Assembly (NCBI GenBank): GCA_020741775.1
Contig: DYYG01000001.1
Location: 1 to 64,000 of the forward strand
From: Methylorubrum populi
GTDB taxonomy: Bacteria; Pseudomonadota; Alphaproteobacteria; Rhizobiales; Beijerinckiaceae
DNA length: 64,000 nt
Reading direction: 5' to 3'
The stretch's first letter is position 1, and each line of letters begins with the position of its first letter. Under the pieces are notes generated by a model. That model had not been told where the DNA came from. It saw nothing but the letters and a program-made list of their open reading frames with translations, and ran no database searches. Made by a program: the position numbers and the translations under genes. Positions 26,585 through 36,556 of this stretch are shown here, piece after piece.

Positions 26585-29500
26585 ATGCATCTGTTCGACG
26601 ATGCTTGGTATTCGATGCAGGCGGGGGCAGATTCCGATCCGGAATCTGCCCTAGCGCATTACTGCCGGGTTGGAAAATTCAAGAATTTCAGCCCGTCGCC
26701 GTATTTCGATACAATGTGGTATGTTTCTGCTGCAGGGATTGTGCTCGACAAGGTTGAAAATCCCTTCGAGCATTTTGTGGCGATCGGATCTAAGCAACTT
26801 ATAGATCCTCATCCTCTGTTCAATGCGCAGTGGTACAGGTGGAACTATATGAACGAAGAGGATCGGGAACTATCGCCCTTGATCCATTACATAACCAGGG
26901 GCTGGAAGAACGGAGCCAGGCCTCATCCGCTTTTTTGGGGAAACTGGTATCGAAAGAAGTACATGCCCCAGAACATGGGCATGGACCCCTTTTATCACTT
27001 CCTCGTCGAGGGTGAGAGAAACAACCTCAATCCCAATCCGCTCTTCGATGTCGCGTGGTATCGCCAGACCTACGGTATGTCCGCGCATGAGAGTGCGCTG
27101 AAAAACTACATCTATGGCGGGCACGAGGGCCGCGACCCGCATCCGGTGTTCGACTCTGCCTATTATCGATCCATTGTTCCCTGTGACGGAATAAGCCCAC
27201 TGGAAGATTATCTGACGAAGAATACCGGGATCGATCCGTGTATCCTGTTCGATGCGAGCTATTTTTACGAGCAGCTGAAGCGTCTGAACGAGGATGTGGA
27301 TCGCCCCGACCTCCCGGCTCTCGTTCACTATCTTGAGCTTGACAGCAGGATCTCGGTCAATCCGCATCCCTTTTTCTCGAAGGCGTATTACTACAAGAAA
27401 TACAAAGATATATCTTCCGCGCGATCGGATGCTTTCATCCATTACATGCGCTCCGGCTACAGGGAAGGCCGTCAGCCTCATCCGCTGTTCGAGCCGGATT
27501 ACTATGTCGAGCAATGCCCCGATGCGAGGCATGTCAATCCGCTCGTCCATTATCTGAAGACGGGCGTCGAGCTGAATCTCTCTCCGCGCAGTCCGAAGGT
27601 CGCGGACACTACGGAGAAGCGGCTGCCCACGAGCCGACAGGTCGTCAACCTTACCGCGGCGGTCTCATCGGCACTGGCAGGAGCGTTGGCGAAAGCTCGG
27701 ATCGGTGTGTTCGCTCATATCTTCCATACCGATCTGTGCGAATATGTTATCAGATATACGAACAATATTCCGTTCGATACGACGGTCTACGTCACGACGT
27801 CATCCGCCAGTAAGGCCGATTTCATCAGAAAGACCTTCGACAGGCTGTCGAAACATCGATACGAGGTCATGATCGTTCCCAACCGTGGGCGCGACATCGC
27901 TCCCATGCTTGTCGGATATCGCGCTGCATTCCAAAAATGTGATTATGCTCTGCATATTCATACCAAGAAGTCGCTACACTACAGCAGCGGCTTCGATGCC
28001 TGGCGAGATCATCTGTTCGAGATGAACCTCGGCTCGGCCGAGCTCATCGCGGGCATTGTTAAAGTCCTGTCGCAGCCGAATATCGGTGCCGTCGCCCCGG
28101 ACCATTATGCTCCGATTGCGAAGCTGATTCAGTGGGGCGGGAATATCGATGCGGTCAACGGCCTGCTGTCGTTTTCCGGTGTGAGTGTCGCGTCCGACAA
28201 TGTCTTGGATTTTCCGAGCGGTTCGATGTTCTGGTTCAAGCCGGATGCATTGAGCAAACTGATGGAGGTCAGCCTCCGATCCTACCATTTCGACCCGGAG
28301 CTCGGCCAAGTCGACGGCACCCTCGCCCACGCCATCGAGAGGAGCTTCTTCTACTTCGTCGAGGCAGCCGGCTTCGAATGGCTGATGCATGGGCCCGCGG
28401 GCAGGCCCATCGATCCGGCCCAGCCGGTGCGCGGCAATCGGATCCTGCCGACCAATGAAGAGCTTGGGTCCGTCAGACGGTACTATCCGGAATGTACGAA
28501 GTATCTCGTCGTGCCGAGCGCCGTCGAGAAGCCGCGCCTGAACCTGATGATCCCGCTGGTCGACCAAAATAAGGGGTATGCCGGCGTCGCCACCGGCATC
28601 GACTTCTTCATGCGCTTGCATCGGCAGCTGTCGGACAGGTTCGATGCGCGCATCATTTCGACGGATGTCAGCCCGAGCAATCAATACGTCGCTCCGCCGG
28701 GCTTCGATTGGGTCGATCCGCTGGAGGCCGACGCGCCGGGCGCCCTCACGGTCATCGACGGGGCCCGCCGCTACCGCTACCCGGTTCCGTTCCGGAAGCA
28801 CGATATCATCATGGCGACGGCTTGGTGGACGGCCGATGGCGCGCTCGACATCATGAAGCAGCAGGATCGTCTGTTCGGGCGTTCGGACGCGAAATTCGTT
28901 TATCTGATTCAGGATTTCGAGTGCGGCTTCTATCCGTGGTCGACGAAGTATTCGCTTGCGGAAAATACCTATCTGCATCCTGAGCGGACAATTCCCGTGT
29001 TCAACACGGATGTGCTCAAGGAATTTTTTGTCAGAGAGGGTTATTTCCGCGATGGCTCCGCGCTGAACGATAGCATCTCTCAGAAGATCGGCGGTGCGAT
29101 CACCAAGGGGCAGAAGAAAGAAAAGATCGTTCTGCTCTACGCGCGGCCGCATGCCGAGCGCAATTGCTTGCCCTTCCTCGACATGCTGATCGAACAGCTG
29201 GTCAGGGAGGACGCGGCGTTCTGGCGCGACTGGCGCTTCCTGGCGATCGGCGAGGACTTCTCGGCCGATCAGCTCAAATGCTCGGGCCGGATCGAGGTCC
29301 TGGGCCGGTTATCGCTCGCCGAATATGGAAACCTGTCGTCGCGCGCGGCGCTCGCCATCTCGCTGATGGTGTCTCCTCATCCGAGCTACCCGCCGCTCGA
29401 ACTGGCCAATGCCGGTGTCCTGGTTCTGACGAACGATTATGCCAACAAGAACATGCGGGATTGGCATCACAACATCTCGTCCTTCAGGGCGTTCGACCTC

Positions 29501-29665
29501 GGCGGTGTCGCGGCACAGTTCAGATCGCTCGCCGAGACATGGACACGAGACCCCGAGATCGGCTGGAAAGGCCAGCCGCAGATCGACTGGTTCTTCGATG
29601 GCATGTCCAATACCCGCTCGGTCGTCGAACAGGTGGCCGGTCAGGTTCGTTCGCTGATCGGGTGA
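26585..29665 (+). CDS. Glycan-assembly protein: nine WY-type repeats, RgpF-like domain and C-terminal glycosyltransferase
   Basis: 1026 residues from ATG 26585 (AAGGG about 7 bases upstream, in-frame stop before it). Residues 1 to about 340 hold nine repeats of 35-47 residues, each with a [LFY]F[DNS]xx[WY]Y core (LFDDAWY, YFDTMWY, LFNAQWY, LFWGNWY, LFDVAWY, VFDSAYY, LFDASYF, FFSKAYY, LFEPDYY) and a P-x-x-HY...G...PHP end. Residues of about 370-620 resemble the rhamnan synthesis protein F domain (IGVFAHIFHTDLCEYVIRYT, YALHIHTKKS). The C-terminal part, about 650-1026, resembles WsaF-type rhamnosyltransferases (FVYLIQDFECGFYPWSTKYS, VSPHPSYPPLELANAGV). A role in cell-surface polysaccharide synthesis is likely. 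G+C is lower in the 5' third, suggesting transfer or a mosaic origin. There are no other polysaccharide genes alongside. Confidence 0.75.
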   Translation: MHLFDDAWYSMQAGADSDPESALAHYCRVGKFKNFSPSPYFDTMWYVSAAGIVLDKVENPFEHFVAIGSKQLIDPHPLFNAQWYRWNYMNEEDRELSPLIHYITRGWKNGARPHPLFWGNWYRKKYMPQNMGMDPFYHFLVEGERNNLNPNPLFDVAWYRQTYGMSAHESALKNYIYGGHEGRDPHPVFDSAYYRSIVPCDGISPLEDYLTKNTGIDPCILFDASYFYEQLKRLNEDVDRPDLPALVHYLELDSRISVNPHPFFSKAYYYKKYKDISSARSDAFIHYMRSGYREGRQPHPLFEPDYYVEQCPDARHVNPLVHYLKTGVELNLSPRSPKVADTTEKRLPTSRQVVNLTAAVSSALAGALAKARIGVFAHIFHTDLCEYVIRYTNNIPFDTTVYVTTSSASKADFIRKTFDRLSKHRYEVMIVPNRGRDIAPMLVGYRAAFQKCDYALHIHTKKSLHYSSGFDAWRDHLFEMNLGSAELIAGIVKVLSQPNIGAVAPDHYAPIAKLIQWGGNIDAVNGLLSFSGVSVASDNVLDFPSGSMFWFKPDALSKLMEVSLRSYHFDPELGQVDGTLAHAIERSFFYFVEAAGFEWLMHGPAGRPIDPAQPVRGNRILPTNEELGSVRRYYPECTKYLVVPSAVEKPRLNLMIPLVDQNKGYAGVATGIDFFMRLHRQLSDRFDARIISTDVSPSNQYVAPPGFDWVDPLEADAPGALTVIDGARRYRYPVPFRKHDIIMATAWWTADGALDIMKQQDRLFGRSDAKFVYLIQDFECGFYPWSTKYSLAENTYLHPERTIPVFNTDVLKEFFVREGYFRDGSALNDSISQKIGGAITKGQKKEKIVLLYARPHAERNCLPFLDMLIEQLVREDAAFWRDWRFLAIGEDFSADQLKCSGRIEVLGRLSLAEYGNLSSRAALAISLMVSPHPSYPPLELANAGVLVLTNDYANKNMRDWHHNISSFRAFDLGGVAAQFRSLAETWTRDPEIGWKGQPQIDWFFDGMSNTRSVVEQVAGQVRSLIG

Positions 29666-29764
29666 GAACGCCCGGTAAAGCTCGCCCTGGCCGGCCGGCG
29701 ACCCCGGATCGCGGCCGCCTCCCTCAAGGCGCCGCCGGGGGGAGCGGGTGTGAAGGCACTCATA

Positions 29765-29801
29765 CCAGATCCGTTCGATCCCTTCGGGATGGCGGATCTG
29801 G
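29765..29801. repeat. Nested inverted repeat in the gap after the glycan gene
   Basis: CCAGATCCG (29765-29773) and CGGATCTGG (29793-29801) pair, with an inner ATCCC/GGGAT stem closed by TTC. It lies between convergent genes (glycan gene + and fadD -). It may be a shared 3' structure or an extragenic repeat copy; no U-tract. Confidence 0.6.
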
Positions 29802-29865
29802 GCTTCGCTCAGGCGCCGCGCGGGCTGGCCGATCCGGGAGCCGCCTCGATCAAGCGGATCCCGTC

Positions 29866-31581
29866 TCACCCGCTCACCGCGCCCTCTTCCCGCAGGGCGC
29901 GGCGCAGCACCTTGCCGACATTGGTCTTCGGCAGACTATCGTGGAAGACGATCCGGCGGGGCACCTTGTAGCCGGTGAGGCCGGCCCGGGCATGAGCCTT
30001 CAGGGCGTCGGGCGTCACCGAGCGGTCGCGCAGGACCACGTGGGCGACCACCATTTCCCCGCTCTCGCCGCAGGGGGCGCCGACCACGGCGCATTCGAGC
30101 ACCGCCGGGTGGGCGGCCAGCACGTCCTCGACCTCGTTCGGGTACACATTGAAGCCGGAGACCAGGATCATGTCCTTCATCCGGTCGACGATGCGGATCT
30201 GCCCGTCCGGCGTCATCAGGGCGATGTCGCCGGTGCGGAAGAAGCCGTCGGCGGTGACGGCCTTGGCCGTCTCGTCGGGGCGGTTCCAGTAGCCGGCCAT
30301 GACCTGGGGCCCGCGCACGCAGAGCTCGCCGGGCACGCCGAAGGGCAGCGCCGTGCCGTCCTCGCCCCGGATCGACACCTCCGTCGAAGGCAGGGGGAAG
30401 CCGATCGTGCCGGTCCAGTTCTCGAGCCCCAGCGGATTCACGCTCACCACGGGCGAGGTTTCCGAGAGGCCGTAGCCTTCGAGGATGGTCTGGCCGGTGA
30501 GCGCCTTCCAGCGGGCGGCCACCGCCGACTGCACCGCCATGCCGCCGCCCACCACGTACTCGACCTTCGAGAAATCGACGCTGCCGATCTTCGGGTGGTT
30601 GTTGAGCGCGTTGAACAGCGTGTTGACGCCGGCGAAGTTGGTGAAGCGCGTGCGGCTCAGGGTCTTCACGAAGCCGTCGATGTCGCGCGGGTTCGGGATC
30701 AGCAGGCAGCAGCCGCCCAATCGGAAAAAGAACAGGAAACAGGCGGTAAGGGCGAAGATGTGGTAGAGCGGCAGCGCCGTCACGGCGACGCGTTCCACCG
30801 AATCCTCCTCCGAGGCGCGGAACCAGAGCCGGCTCTGCTCGACATTGGCCATGACGTTGCGATGGGTCAGCATCGCCGCCTTGGCGACGCCGGTGGTGCC
30901 GCCGGTATATTGCAGGAAGGCGATGTCGTCAGGCTCGACCGTGACGGCCGGACGTTTCAGGCCGCGCCCGGCCCGCAGCACCGCCTCGAACCGGAGCGTA
31001 CGCGCCGGCGGCAGTGCGAAGGGCGGCACCGCCCGCTTCACCCGGCGTGAGACGAAATCGACGATCCGCCCCTTCAGCCCCAGCCCGTCGCCGGGCGCCA
31101 CCACGACAATCCGCTCCAGGCGCGGCATCCGATCCAGGGCCTGCTCGACCGTGTGACAGAAGTTCTCCAGCACGAACAGGGCGCGGGCGCCGGAATCGTT
31201 GATCTGCGCCGCCAGTTCCCGCGGCGTGTAGAGCGGGTTCACGTTGACCACGGTGCAGCCCGCCACCAGCACGCCGAGCAGGGTGATGGGACAGGCGGGC
31301 ACATTGGGCATCATCACCGCGACGCGGTCGCCGATTCCCTCGGCCCCCCGGCCGAGGCCGTTGGCGGACAGCCACGCCGCCACCGCTTCCGCCGCGGCGC
31401 CCACCTCGCGGTAGCGCAGGGACGTGCCGAAGCAGGTGATCGCCGGGCGCTCGGCGAAGCGCCGGACGCTGCGCTCGAACAGCTCGACCACCGTGCCGAC
31501 CGACGCGACATCGATCTCCGAGGGAATGCCGGGTGGATAGGCGGCCAGCCAAGGGCGCTCCGCGCTCCGGTCCTGCGCCAT
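29866..31581 (-). CDS. fadD: Long-chain fatty-acid-CoA ligase (AMP-forming)
   Basis: 571 residues of the ANL superfamily. The AMP-binding P-loop is IAFLQYTGGTTGVAKAAMLT near residue 220, the YGLSETSPVVSVNP motif is near 345, and the D-G-x-F-R-T-G-D core (DGFFRTGDIALMTPDGQIRI) is near 425. The acylation-domain Lys lies in PKTNVGKVLRRALRE at the end. The linker DRMKDMILVSGFNVYPNEVE is the FadD-type fatty-acid signature. It activates long-chain fatty acids to acyl-CoA at the inner membrane. ATG 31581 (MAQDRSAERP) has AGGGAGG 7 bases upstream and is preferred over 31602. It stands alone here; beta-oxidation-type genes occur again at the right end of the window. Confidence 0.9.
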   Translation of the reverse strand: MAQDRSAERPWLAAYPPGIPSEIDVASVGTVVELFERSVRRFAERPAITCFGTSLRYREVGAAAEAVAAWLSANGLGRGAEGIGDRVAVMMPNVPACPITLLGVLVAGCTVVNVNPLYTPRELAAQINDSGARALFVLENFCHTVEQALDRMPRLERIVVVAPGDGLGLKGRIVDFVSRRVKRAVPPFALPPARTLRFEAVLRAGRGLKRPAVTVEPDDIAFLQYTGGTTGVAKAAMLTHRNVMANVEQSRLWFRASEEDSVERVAVTALPLYHIFALTACFLFFFRLGGCCLLIPNPRDIDGFVKTLSRTRFTNFAGVNTLFNALNNHPKIGSVDFSKVEYVVGGGMAVQSAVAARWKALTGQTILEGYGLSETSPVVSVNPLGLENWTGTIGFPLPSTEVSIRGEDGTALPFGVPGELCVRGPQVMAGYWNRPDETAKAVTADGFFRTGDIALMTPDGQIRIVDRMKDMILVSGFNVYPNEVEDVLAAHPAVLECAVVGAPCGESGEMVVAHVVLRDRSVTPDALKAHARAGLTGYKVPRRIVFHDSLPKTNVGKVLRRALREEGAVSG

Positions 31582-31730
31582 CCTCGTCCTCCCTGCCACC
31601 AATGGCGGCTTCGACGGCCGGCCTCGCGCCGACTCTGCCCTTCTCAGCGAGGCTTAAGCGTTTCCGGAGCGTCCGATCAAGCCGCTGCGACGGCTTCGCC
31701 GGTCTTGAGGCTCACGATCACCCTCCGTCG

Positions 31731-32441
31731 TCACACGGGACGGTCCGTCCGCCGCGGTCGCAACCGGGACACGACCAGCAGCATGTGCGGCAGGGCGGCG
31801 ACTGTCAGCAGCCCGGCGGCGATCGCCGCATCGCGGGCATCGAGCGGCCGGCGCGGCCAGGGGCCGAAGCCGGCATCGCGGGCGAGCCCGATCAGCGCGG
31901 CGGCGAACCACAGGGCGAGAAAGCCGGCGAGCGCGTGGAGGATCGCCCGCCCCGCCCGCCGCAGCCGGCTTCCGGGGCGCGGCGTTCCCGGGCGGCCGAT
32001 CAGTGCCGCGCCGAGCCCTAGGGCACTCCCGAACAGGCCGGCCGCCGCCGCCGCGCCGAGGACATAGGCCGCCGCCATCGGCGTACCGTTGAGGAAGGCG
32101 CCGCTGCCCGTGCCGAAGCCCGCCCGCAGCACCATCCCGCCGAAGGTCGGATGCAGGCTGAGCCCGAGCAGCAGCATGAGGCCGAGCGCTGCTCCGATGA
32201 CGCGCCGAAGCGCGCCGCTGCGGCCCGGCGCCAGCGCCACGGCGAGGAGGCGGGCGACCCCGTAGGCGATGGCGAAGGCGAAGAGCGGGTAGCGGTCGAG
32301 GAAGAAGCCGTAGAAGCGCGCCGCCAGGTCCGGCGGCATCGCGCTGCGCTGGTCGAACCCGGTCAGGAACGCGGCGGCCAGGGCGGCGAGCGCCGCGGCG
32401 AGGGGGGCCGCGGCGACGATCCAGGCGGTCGGGGCGGCCAC
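31731..32441 (-). CDS. Polytopic membrane protein, hypothetical
   Basis: 236 residues, strongly hydrophobic with about six membrane segments (WIVAAAPLAAALAALAAAFL at the N-terminus, then YPLFAFAIAYGVARLLAVAL and others). It begins 12 bases after the pepA stop and is probably cotranscribed with it. The family is not recognised. In other Rhizobiales the gene after pepA is often holC, which is not seen here. Confidence 0.65.
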   Translation of the reverse strand: MAAPTAWIVAAAPLAAALAALAAAFLTGFDQRSAMPPDLAARFYGFFLDRYPLFAFAIAYGVARLLAVALAPGRSGALRRVIGAALGLMLLLGLSLHPTFGGMVLRAGFGTGSGAFLNGTPMAAAYVLGAAAAAGLFGSALGLGAALIGRPGTPRPGSRLRRAGRAILHALAGFLALWFAAALIGLARDAGFGPWPRRPLDARDAAIAAGLLTVAALPHMLLVVSRLRPRRTDRPV

Positions 32442-32453
32442 CTCCGTCCGGGC

Positions 32454-33947
32454 TCAGCGCTCGTAATGGTCGCGGACCAGCCGGTCGAGCAGGCGCACGC
32501 CCCAGCCCGCGCCCCAACTGCGGTTGATCTCGGAGGGGCTCGACGACATGCCCACGCCCGCGATGTCGAGATGGGCCCACGGCACGTCGTTGACGAAGCG
32601 CTTGAGGAAGGCCGCCGCCGTGGCCGCGCCGCCGTGGCGGCCGCCGGTGTTCTTCATGTCGGCGAATTTCGAATCGATCGCCTTGTCGAAGGCCGGGATC
32701 AGCGGCATCCGCCACACCTTCTCTCCCGCCGCCTCGCCGGCCGCGGTGATCCGGGCCGAGAGTTCGTCGTCGTTGGAGAACAGGCCGGCGATGTCCTGGC
32801 CCAGCGCCACGATGATCGCGCCGGTCAGCGTGGCGAGATCGATCATCGCCTTGGGCTTGTAGGTGGCCTGGACGTGCCAGAGCACGTCGGCCAGCACGAG
32901 GCGGCCTTCCGCATCGGTGTTGATGACCTCGATGGTCTGGCCCGAGAGCGAGGTGACGATGTCGGAGGGGCGGTAGGAATTGCCGTCGGGCATGTTCTCG
33001 ACGATGCCGATGGCGCCGATCACGTTCGCCTTGGCCTTGCGCGAGGCGAGCGCGTGCAGGGTGCCGACCACGGCGGCCGAGCCGCCCATGTCGCCCTTCA
33101 TGTCCTCCATGCCGCCGGCCGACTTGATCGAGATGCCGCCGGAATCGAACACCACGCCCTTGCCGATCAGGGCGAGGGGCGGCTCGGAGGCGTCGTCCGC
33201 CCCGTTCCAGCGCAGGATCGCGACCCGCGGCTCCCGGGCCGAGCCCTGCGCCACCGCGAGCAGCGCGCCCATGCCGAGTTCCTTCATCCGCGCGAGGTCG
33301 AGGATCTCGACCTCGACGCCGAGGCGGGTCAGCTCCGAGACCCGGCGGGCATATTCCTCGGGGTAGAGCACGTTCGGCGGCTCGTTGACGAGGTTGCGCG
33401 CGAGGATCACGCCCTCGGCGATCCCGGCCGCGTCCTTCGCGGCGGCTTGCGCCGCGGCCGGATCGGCGACGAGGAGGGTCAGGGCGGTGCCCGTCTCATC
33501 CTCGTCCTTCTTCTTGGTCTTGTACTGGTCGAAACGGTAGCTGCGCAGGCGGGCGCCGAGGGTGAAATCGGCGACGTCCCGGGCATTGCCGGCAAAGCCC
33601 GGCCAGTCGAGCAGGACGCGGGCGCTGCGGGCGCCGACTTTGCCGGCGGTGAAGCCGCCGAGGATCGTCCAGTCGGTCTTGGCCCGGTCCTTCTCCGAGC
33701 CGAGGCCGATCACCACGAGCCGGTCGGCCTCGACCCCCGCCGGGGCCGGCAGGCTCAGCGCCGTCTGCGCCTTGCCCTTGAAGCGCTCGCTCGCGGCGGC
33801 GCGGGCCACCAGCTCGGCGCCCTGGCGCCCCAGGGCCTCGGAGGCGGCGCCAGACAGGGCGAGGTCGTCGCCGACGAACACCACGAGGTCGCCGTCGCGC
33901 GCGCGCGACGACAGCGGCTCAAAGGCGATTTCGATCCCACCGGCCAT
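32454..33947 (-). CDS. pepA: Leucyl aminopeptidase PepA (M17)
   Basis: 497 residues from ATG 33947 ([11 protein letters not shown]), the normal length for M17 enzymes. An N-terminal regulatory domain is followed by the dinuclear-metal catalytic domain, with [18 protein letters not shown] (metal-binding Lys and Asp) near residue 265 and the signature [14 protein letters not shown] near 345. The C-terminal [15 protein letters not shown] end is typical. It removes N-terminal amino acids from peptides in the cytosol; in some bacteria PepA also binds DNA. It is divergent from lptF, an arrangement conserved in many alphaproteobacteria. Confidence 0.95.
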   Translation of the reverse strand: MAGGIEIAFEPLSSRARDGDLVVFVGDDLALSGAASEALGRQGAELVARAAASERFKGKAQTALSLPAPAGVEADRLVVIGLGSEKDRAKTDWTILGGFTAGKVGARSARVLLDWPGFAGNARDVADFTLGARLRSYRFDQYKTKKKDEDETGTALTLLVADPAAAQAAAKDAAGIAEGVILARNLVNEPPNVLYPEEYARRVSELTRLGVEVEILDLARMKELGMGALLAVAQGSAREPRVAILRWNGADDASEPPLALIGKGVVFDSGGISIKSAGGMEDMKGDMGGSAAVVGTLHALASRKAKANVIGAIGIVENMPDGNSYRPSDIVTSLSGQTIEVINTDAEGRLVLADVLWHVQATYKPKAMIDLATLTGAIIVALGQDIAGLFSNDDELSARITAAGEAAGEKVWRMPLIPAFDKAIDSKFADMKNTGGRHGGAATAAAFLKRFVNDVPWAHLDIAGVGMSSSPSEINRSWGAGWGVRLLDRLVRDHYER

Positions 33948-34272
33948 ATGCGCTTCGCTTTCCACCCGTCTGCCGCCGGCTCGTCCCGCGCCTCGCGAAA
34001 GCCGGCGAACCTGTGTACCCGCTGAGGCGCAGAACGCAACGCGCGGCGGGGACGCGGGCGGCCACGAAGGCAGTTCGGGACATGACTGGAAGTCCCGCTC
34101 TCTGACGGTGAGGCTGTCCCCTGTCCTCTGCTGTCGTCCATTCGCCTGCGCCGCGAAAGGGCCTCATTCCGGGCGCCCGAAGCCGGCAGTCTCGGCAGAG
34201 GTCCGGCCTCCGGGTCCGGCCGCCGGAACGATCGGGCGGCGGCGAAAAGGGGTGTGAGGGGCGAACGCGCGC

Positions 34273-35442
34273 ATGACGCAGATCGAGCGCTACATATTCA
34301 GGATCGCGCTCGGGGCCTTCCTCACCTGCCTGATCGGGCTGACCGGCACGATCTGGGTGACGCAGGCCCTGCGCGAGCTCGACCTCGTCACGGCCAAGGG
34401 GCAGACGCTCCTCGTCTTCCTGTTCATCACCGGCCTGTCGCTGCCGACGCTGATCACGGTGATCGCGCCGGTCGCCCTGTTCATCGCCTGCGTCTACGCC
34501 CTCAACAGGCTCAACGGCGATTCCGAGCTGATCGTGATGTCGGCCGCCGGCATGCCGCCGCGCCAGCTGCTGCGGCCCTTCGTGACCCTCGCCCTCGCGA
34601 TCAGCGTCGTCACCGCCTTCCTGACGATCCAGGTGATGCCCTCCTCCTTTCAGGAATTGCGCGACGTGCTGACGCGGGTGCGCGGCGATTTCGTCGCCAA
34701 CGTCGTCAAGGAGGGCCAGTTCACGGCGCTCGACAGCGGCATCACCTTCCATTTCCGTGAGCGCGGCGCCGACGGCTCGCTGCAGGGGCTGTTCATCCAG
34801 GACAAGCGCGAGGCCGGCAAGGCGGTGGTCTATCTCGCCGAGCGGGGCCGGGTGACCGAGGTCGACGGGCAGACCTACCTTGTGCTGGAGAAGGGCAGCA
34901 TCCACCGCCAGCAGAAGGACAGCCGCGATTCCTCGATCGTGAGCTACGAGCGCTACGCCGTCGATCTCGCCGCCTTCACCCCGCCGGATTCCGAGACGGT
35001 CTACAAGCCGCGGGAGCGCTCGACCCTGGCGCTGCTCTTCCCCGATACCCGCGAGGGCTATTACGTCCTGCAGAAGGGCCGCTTCCGGGCGGAGCTGCAC
35101 GACCGGCTCTCCGCCTGGCTCTATCCCCTGGCGCTGGCCTTCATCGCCTTCGCCGCCCTCGGCGATCCGCGCACCACGCGCCAGGGACGGGGGCTGGCGG
35201 TGGCCGGGGCGGTGCTCGGCGTCGTGGCCCTGCGCATCGCCGGCTTCGCCGCGAGCAGCGCCGCCGTGCGCAGCCCCGGCGCCGTGGCCGCGATCTACGG
35301 CGCGCCGCTCACCGCCATCGCCCTCTCCTGCCTGTTGATCTTCGGCGGAGCCCGGACCCGCGCGGCGGGCGAGCGGCTCGGCCATGCCTGGAGAGGGCTG
35401 CGCGCCGCCCTGCGGCGGCGGCCGCAGGCGGGGCGGGCGTGA
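34273..35442 (+). CDS. lptF: LPS export ABC transporter permease LptF
   Basis: 389 residues of the YjgP/YjgQ family. Three N-terminal membrane segments (LGAFLTCLIGLTGTIWVTQA, LITVIAPVALFIACVYALNR) precede a periplasmic beta-jellyroll (about 125-270) and three C-terminal segments. The family signature GDSELIVMSAAGMPPRQLLR is present as NGDSELIVMSAAGMPPRQL. With LptG and the ATPase LptB (not here) it extracts LPS from the inner membrane toward LptA/LptD. First gene of lptF-lptG-lptD, 10 bases before lptG. GAGGGG lies about 11 bases before the ATG. Confidence 0.95.
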   Translation: MTQIERYIFRIALGAFLTCLIGLTGTIWVTQALRELDLVTAKGQTLLVFLFITGLSLPTLITVIAPVALFIACVYALNRLNGDSELIVMSAAGMPPRQLLRPFVTLALAISVVTAFLTIQVMPSSFQELRDVLTRVRGDFVANVVKEGQFTALDSGITFHFRERGADGSLQGLFIQDKREAGKAVVYLAERGRVTEVDGQTYLVLEKGSIHRQQKDSRDSSIVSYERYAVDLAAFTPPDSETVYKPRERSTLALLFPDTREGYYVLQKGRFRAELHDRLSAWLYPLALAFIAFAALGDPRTTRQGRGLAVAGAVLGVVALRIAGFAASSAAVRSPGAVAAIYGAPLTAIALSCLLIFGGARTRAAGERLGHAWRGLRAALRRRPQAGRA

Positions 35443-35452
35443 GGCGCGCGCC

Positions 35453-36541
35453 ATGCTGATCGGCGCGACCCTCGGCCGCTACTTCGCGTGGCGTTTCGTG
35501 CGCACCATCCTGGGCGTGTTCGTCACGGTCTTCGCCCTCGTCTACACCCTCGATTTCGTCGAGCTGCTGCGCCGGGCGGGCGATTCGGAGGGCGCCTCGA
35601 CCGGGCTGATGGCGCAGCTCGCCCTGTACCGGACCCCGGCGGTGGCCGAGAGCGTGCTGCCCTTCGCGGTGCTGTTCGGCTCCATGGCCGCCCTGCTCCA
35701 GCTCTCGCGCAAGCTCGAACTCGTGGTGGCGCGGGCCGCCGGCATCTCCGCCTGGCAGTTCCTCCAGCCCGGCGTCTTCGTGGCTTTGGCCATCGGCGCG
35801 CTCACCATCGGCGCTTACAATCCCCTGTCCGCGGCGCTCAAGCAGCGTTCCAGCGAGATCGAGGCGAAGATCTTCGCCAAATCCACCAAGGCCGGCACCG
35901 GCAAGGATCTCTGGCTGCGCCAGCGCAGCGTCGACGGGCAGGCGATCATCCGCGCCGAGACGGCGGTGGAGGGCACCACCACCCTGGCGGGCGTCACCTT
36001 CTTCCTGTTCGACGAGGCCGGCCTGTTCACCGCCCAGGTCGAGGCGGCCCGGGCGATCCTGCACGATGGCTGGTGGGAATTGCACGATGTGCGCGTTCTC
36101 ACGCGGGAATCGCCGCCGGAGAGCCACGAGGTCTATCTCGTTGCCTCGACCCTCGATCCGAGCCAGATCCGCCAGCGCTTCACGCCCCCGGAATCTGTGC
36201 CCTTCTGGCAACTCCCGGAGACCATCGCACGCCACGAACGGGCGGGGCTGGATGCCACGCGTTACCGCCTCCAGTACGATGTGCTGCTGGCAACGCCCCT
36301 GCTCTATCTCGCGATGGTCCTCGTGGCGGCAACGGTTTCCTTAAGATTCTTCAGGTTTGGTGGGGTCGGCAAGCTGGTGCTCGGCGGGGTGGCGGCGGGC
36401 TTCGTGCTCTATGTCGCCCGGCAGGTCATGGAGGGTCTCGGCGCGTCGGGTATGGTCGCGCCGGCAGTGGCGGCATGGTTCCCCGCCGTGGTAGGGAGTC
36501 TGCTCGGTACGCTCACGCTTCTCTACCAGGAGGACGGCTGA
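35453..36541 (+). CDS. lptG: LPS export ABC transporter permease LptG
   Basis: 362 residues of the same YjgP/YjgQ family, starting MLIGATLGRYFAWRFVRTIL. It has paired groups of three membrane segments around a periplasmic domain and the conserved LSRKLELVVARAAGISAWQF loop. It forms the LptF-LptG heterodimer in the inner membrane. ATG 35453 is 10 bases after the lptF stop and is preferred over the earlier in-frame start at 35384, which would lie inside lptF. The stop is immediately followed by the lptD start region, so the three genes form one unit. Confidence 0.95.
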   Translation: MLIGATLGRYFAWRFVRTILGVFVTVFALVYTLDFVELLRRAGDSEGASTGLMAQLALYRTPAVAESVLPFAVLFGSMAALLQLSRKLELVVARAAGISAWQFLQPGVFVALAIGALTIGAYNPLSAALKQRSSEIEAKIFAKSTKAGTGKDLWLRQRSVDGQAIIRAETAVEGTTTLAGVTFFLFDEAGLFTAQVEAARAILHDGWWELHDVRVLTRESPPESHEVYLVASTLDPSQIRQRFTPPESVPFWQLPETIARHERAGLDATRYRLQYDVLLATPLLYLAMVLVAATVSLRFFRFGGVGKLVLGGVAAGFVLYVARQVMEGLGASGMVAPAVAAWFPAVVGSLLGTLTLLYQEDG

Positions 36542-36556
36542 TGCAGGGTCTTCCAG

